Part shown: piece by piece, positions 60,351 through 64,000 of the stretch
How the letters are laid out: each line of letters starts with the position of its first letter
Numbering within the stretch: the first letter of the stretch is position 1
Source of the DNA: Liquidambar formosana
Lineage: Eukaryota; Streptophyta; Magnoliopsida; Saxifragales; Altingiaceae
Assembly: GCA_039720395.1 (NCBI GenBank)
Contig: CM077833.1
Coordinates: 15,623,133-15,687,132 of the forward strand
DNA length: 64,000 nt
Direction: 5' to 3'
Translations under genes and position numbers: made by a program
The notes under the pieces: generated by a model
Seen by the model: the letters and a program-made list of their open reading frames with translations, nothing else
What the model was told of the DNA's origin: nothing
The model's database searches: none

Positions 60351-60711
60351 ATGAAAGTGGGGGTAGATGACCGCAGCATTGCTATTGTGATTGCCACACT
60401 TTTCGTACATCTTATGTGGTTGGTATGTGCACACTTTTTTTTTTACATATACATGGAACGTCCTATCATTTTCTGAGTCCATTTGGTTTTTGGCGGCAGG
60501 CCTTGTCCCAATTCAATTATTACCATTCATGTGTCAAATAGTGAGCTTATTTCTCATTTATAGTGCTAGTTCAATCATTGAAAAAAGGAAAAGGAGGAAG
60601 GAAAAAGTGCAAACCGAACAAGAATATGAAATCATTCGGGTAGAAAAAAAAAAGGGGGGGGACCCATGTGCACAATTGTCAAAGGCATTCAAAAAAGCAA
60701 CAAAGGCATGA
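60351..60711 (+). CDS. possible small membrane-anchored ORF, divergent from the antisense gene
   Basis: An ATG at 60351 opens 41 codons (MKVGVDDRSIAIVIATLFVH, hydrophobic) ending at 60476. A second frame, open through 60499-60711, reads GLVPIQLLPFMCQIVSLF, then a basic/charged tail from EKRKRRKEKVQ. A GT at 60427 and the AG at 60498-60499 would join the two frames into a small membrane protein with a charged tail. The second segment resembles the second span of the 50210 microprotein (VPI-x-PF pattern). No family recognised, and either a decayed copy or chance are real alternatives. Confidence 0.3.
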
Positions 60712-61340
60712 TTTAAATGTGCATGTTCAAAAAGAGGAACAAATGAAGGAAACGTTTAAGTGCATCCCAAAATATTAAGTGTTTTAAGAATTTAAAAACA
60801 AAAGGTTGAATCATCTCTACTGATTGGCCCATCGTTAGTTGTAATAGGGGTGGGAGACGTTAGATGCTCATTCATGTATACGCATTTTTTATTTTTATTT
60901 TTATTTTTTTTTTGCAATCTATGCAAGTGGCAAGAAAAAAGGAAAAAAAAGAAGAAAGATATGCAGGATGTGGGAACATACCCTGCGAGTGCCAGGCACA
61001 TTAGGATAACCCAGGACGTCCTCCGGATGAGAAATGCAGGTCTCAGCAAAATGCCCTGATGGGATCTACACAGCTTGGGAAAGAAAAAAAAAAACTGGCG
61101 CTGTACGCTTGTCAAAGGTAACACAGGTAAGTAACAGCACAGGTATGTGGCACTAAGTCATGCTTCAAAAATGCCAAGAGATAAGAAATAAAGGAATAAG
61201 CTGGTACAACATGGGTCATGCGTACGTGGGAGGCATCCCTAGGAATAAATGTAAAGACAATTTTTTGCATAAAACTGATGATCATGAATAGGAATATTCA
61301 ATCCAATTCTCATAAAGAAAAGGAAATGAAGATGAATTTT
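60712..61340 (+). other. 3' untranslated internal region of the element
   Basis: No supported ORF. T-rich stretch 60890-60914 and A-rich stretch 60935-60955. The part from about 60880 on is repeated in reverse at 63283-64000 because the host element is a family member in opposite orientation. Confidence 0.6.
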
Positions 61341-61343
61341 TGA

Positions 61344-61690
61344 CTGGGATGCTTTGGGACCAGTCATGTCCCGACGGGACATTTACTAGAATTGCTGCGG
61401 GGTTCTAGTATTTAATGAGATTTGCTGCGGGAATCTCACCTTGCCCTAATGGGGCAAAATTATGAATTTTTCTTACTGGGATGCTTCGGGACCAGTCATG
61501 TCCCGACGGGACATTTACTAGAATTGCTGCGGGGTTCTAGTATTTAATGAGATTTGCTGCGGGAATCTCACCTTGCCCTAAATGGGGCAAAATTATGAAT
61601 TCTCTTACTGAGATGCTTCGGGACTAGTCGTGTCCTGATAGGACACTTGTAACTAGGATTGCTGCGGGGTTCTAGTGTTTACTTTGATTG
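61344..61690 (+). repeat. 132 bp tandem repeats with multiple stem-loops
   Basis: Units begin CTGGGATGCT at 61344, CTGGGATGCT at 61476 and CTGAGATGCT at 61608 (the last partial). Each full unit holds four short inverted repeats: TGTCCCGACGGGACA, CTAGAA..TTCTAG, GAGATT..AATCTC and TTGCCC..GGGCAA; the middle two share the loop word TGCTGCGGG. The same array occurs in reverse in the host element at 63283-63540. They lie just upstream of the polypurine tract. Confidence 0.9.
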
Positions 61691-61860
61691 AGCATTGATT
61701 TATTTGAACTACGTGAAGGTCTGATCTCTACGGAGTACGTAGGCAGCTGGATGTGTCTAGCGCGACCTAGCACATTACATGATTGCATGTGATTTGCATG
61801 AGGACAAAATGTTAGTCTATGGATTTCTTTCGAATCCTCCCCACGAAGTGGGAAGAATTC

Positions 61861-61874
61861 AAAAGAGGGGCAAC
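61861..61874 (+). other. polypurine tract
   Basis: AAAAGAGGGGCAAC directly before the 3' LTR, the expected primer site for plus-strand DNA synthesis. Confidence 0.85.
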
Positions 61875-63277
61875 TGTAGACATCCCATTTTGTCCCTACA
61901 TTTTGATGGTGAGTTCCCGATGATGAGGTCTATGATGTTTATTGTCAATTTGGGTCTATTTCCTGCGAGCAAAGCAAGCAAGTGGAACGGTAGGTGGATG
62001 TAGGGAAGCGTAAAAAGAAAGTGGGGAAAGGAATCTCCTATAAAGAAAGAAGTGGGATGGTAGGTGGATGTGGGAAAGTGTAAAAAGTGGGGAAGGTAAT
62101 CTTCCGTATAAAAAAAAAGGAAGTGGGATGTTAGGTGAAAGAAATAGAGAAGAGATGGCCAGCTTTCCATCAGAGTTGAGAGGTTGTCAGGGATAGTTTT
62201 CTGTGAGGGAAATTATCATCTGGCAGGCACTACGCCTCGTTTATAATGAAGAAGGGAGTGAGGAGTGAGGTCAGGGGTGACGATCCTACACGGAGATTTT
62301 TCCCTATAAATAGAGGGGGCTATTAGGAGTTCGGGGGGAGGAAAAAGAAGGACTCTTATATTGAGAGGGTATTATGCTGAATAGAAAAGGAATGGTGAGA
62401 GAAAGAATAGTGAGAAGATAACAGAGAGTCAATCAGTGAGGAAAGGGAAAAGCTTGCCTAACTCAAAGGAAGAGACACCGCCAAGTTGGCAGTAGACCTG
62501 AGGGACAATCTAAACATCAACCTGCTTTATTTGCAAGAGGTATAAGCATATTTTTTTTATATAGAATTGCATAAGCTGTTTAGATAGTAATTTTGTTACA
62601 TGTAAAATTTGCTCAGACTAACCTCTCTGCAGGAAAATCGGTTTAATCATGGGGAAAGTAAAATAGTGAAGTCATGTGTACGCATGTCTCTGCCATGCGT
62701 GCACATGACAAACCATGTGTACACATATTCATAGTGTGCGTATGCATGATAATCTTATTTCCTGGATTCTTGCTATTGGTATAATCATTACTCCTTCAGC
62801 ACTTTCTTTTTTTCATCATTGTTTCCATTACTTCTTTTCCCCTTTTACTATTCATGTGATCATTGTATTATATGCACGTATACTTTACATGTTTTTTTTT
62901 ACTTACTTCATGTTTCACATGCCATGTTTATATATATATATAATATATTTTTTATTGTTTTATGTTATGGCATCCGTATGTGTTTTGCATGATGTAAAGC
63001 AATTTGGATTAAATTAAAATACTAAATATGGTCAATGAATACACAATGAGGGCCGGTTTATTACCGGGCATTGTTGGGTGCCTAACACCTTCCTAACATG
63101 TACCTTAGCTCCGAACCTTTCTCTGGTGAACAAAATTGGTCCTGGACCCTTCCAGGTGGCGACTCTCATTCCTATGTTAATCCCTTGGGTTAGCACCACC
63201 ATCAGAAGTAAAGAGCAGGTAAAACACCAAGTAAAAGAGAAAAGGGCGAGCGCGTGGCGAAAAAAGGTGCGCTCACA
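61875..63277 (+). repeat. LTR C (3' LTR of the inserted element)
   Basis: 1403 bases, TGTAGACATCCC to GTGCGCTCACA, virtually identical to LTR B. It contains the TATA box (62305-62312) and hairpin (62671-62709). Directly followed by the target duplication CATAA. Confidence 0.95.
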
Positions 63278-63282
63278 CATAA

Positions 63283-64000
63283 TTTTGCCCCATTTAGGGC
63301 AAGGTGAGATTCCCGCAGCAAATCTCATTAAATACTAGAACCCCGCAGCAATTCTAGTAAATGTCCCGTCGGGACATGACTGGTCCCGAAGCATCCCAGT
63401 AAGAAAAATTCATAATTTTGCCCCATTAGGGCAAGGTGAGATTCCCGCAGCAAATCTCATTAAATACTAGAACCCCGCAGCAATTCTAGTAAATGTCCCG
63501 TCGGGACATGATTGGTCCCAAAGCATCCCAGTCAAAAATTCATCTTCATTTCCTTTTCTTTATGAGAATTGGATTGAATATTCCTATTCATGATCATCAG
63601 TTTTATGCAAAAAATTGTCTTTACATTTATTCCTAGGGATGCCTCCCACGTACGCATGACCCATGTTGTACCAGCTTATTCCTTTATTTCTTATCTCTTG
63701 GCATTTTTGAAGCATGACTTAGTGCCACATACCTGTGCTGTTACTTACCTGTGTTACCTTTGACAAGCGTACAGCGCCAGTTTTTTTTTTTCTTTCCCAA
63801 GCTGTGTAGATCCCATCAGGGCATTTTGCTGAGACCTGCATTTCTCATCCGGAGGACGTCCTGGGTTATCCTAATGTGCCTGGCACTCGCAGGGTATGTT
63901 CCCACATCCTGCATATCTTTCTTCTTTTTTTTCCTTTTTTCTTGCCACTTGCATAGATTGCAAAAAAAAAATAAAAATAAAAATAAAAAATGCGTATACA
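63283..64000 (-). mobile_element. host Tat-lineage retrotransposon, internal part resuming
   Basis: Reverse complement of about 60880-61595 of the inserted element: the stem-loop repeat array first (63283-63540), then the 3' internal region ending in the T/A-rich words seen near 60890. The host element continues beyond the right edge of the window, so its 5' LTR and coding region are not visible. Confidence 0.92.

Larger units (their letters stand above)
47866..63277 (+). mobile_element. intact Ty3/gypsy retrotransposon, Tat lineage
   Basis: 15,412 bases bounded by LTRs of 1405 and 1403 bases and by a perfect 5 bp target duplication CATAA (47861-47865 and 63278-63282). It has a primer binding site, one uninterrupted gag-pol frame, a polypurine tract and accessory ORFs on both strands. 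Tandem RNase H domains (a classical one and a second, archaeal-like one), absence of a chromodomain and the zinc-knuckle type place it in the Tat lineage (Ogre/Retand relatives); unlike Ogre, gag-pro and pol are not separated by an intron. Near-identical LTRs and an open gag-pol indicate a recent insertion, possibly still competent. Confidence 0.95.

Noticed and set aside
61344..61690. CRISPR-like array because of regularly spaced palindromes
   Set aside because: The units are whole 132 bp tandem repeats without variable spacers, inside a plant retrotransposon.

Overview
The window is nuclear DNA of a flowering plant, most likely a eudicot. The genes have GT-AG (one GC-AG) introns, the spacers are AT-rich and full of MITEs and tRNA-derived SINEs, and the right quarter is a nested pair of Ty3/gypsy LTR retrotransposons of the Tat lineage. 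I cannot name the species. Nothing bacterial, no CRISPR array and no rRNA or stand-alone tRNA gene was seen.

Left part (1-16.3 kb): a tandem duplication of a three-exon hypoxanthine-guanine phosphoribosyltransferase gene (purine salvage). Both copies, 597-4558 and 7626-12450, keep complete frames of 187 residues with matching splice sites. The copies differ by later insertions: a Stowaway MITE only in copy 1; a fold-back MITE, a 1.4 kb intron insertion with a nested inverted-repeat element, a second fold-back MITE and a solo LTR only in copy 2. These insertions act as a relative clock for the duplication.

Middle part (16.9-38.6 kb): a nine-exon DEAD-box helicase gene matching chloroplast RH39 (16906-24486); convergent to it, a small single-span membrane protein (25045-25449, minus); a small acidic helical protein with a probable organelle presequence (26429-26953); a gene-poor stretch of about 8 kb with a MITE and short tandem duplications; and an LRR receptor kinase on the minus strand matching RGI5/At1g34110, whose single intron has a GC donor (34875-38577). 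From 38.6 to 46.2 kb I see only intergenic DNA, a Stowaway element, SINEs and simple repeats.

Right part (46.2-64 kb): a structurally intact 15.4 kb Tat-lineage element on the plus strand (47866-63277, CATAA target duplication, LTRs differing as far as I can read by two homopolymer indels) has inserted into an opposite-oriented member of its own family. The host copy shows its 3' LTR at 46181-47583 and resumes at 63283, running off the window. The inserted element carries one 2119-residue gag-pol frame plus accessory coding regions: a 53-residue membrane microprotein in the leader (sense), a coiled-coil ORF in the leader (antisense), a spliced DUF7745/plant-mobile-domain-like ORF after pol (antisense, with its own TATA box), and a weaker small hydrophobic ORF divergent from the last. 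Stem-loop-rich 132 bp tandem repeats precede the 3' LTR. This accessory set is the part most worth following up.
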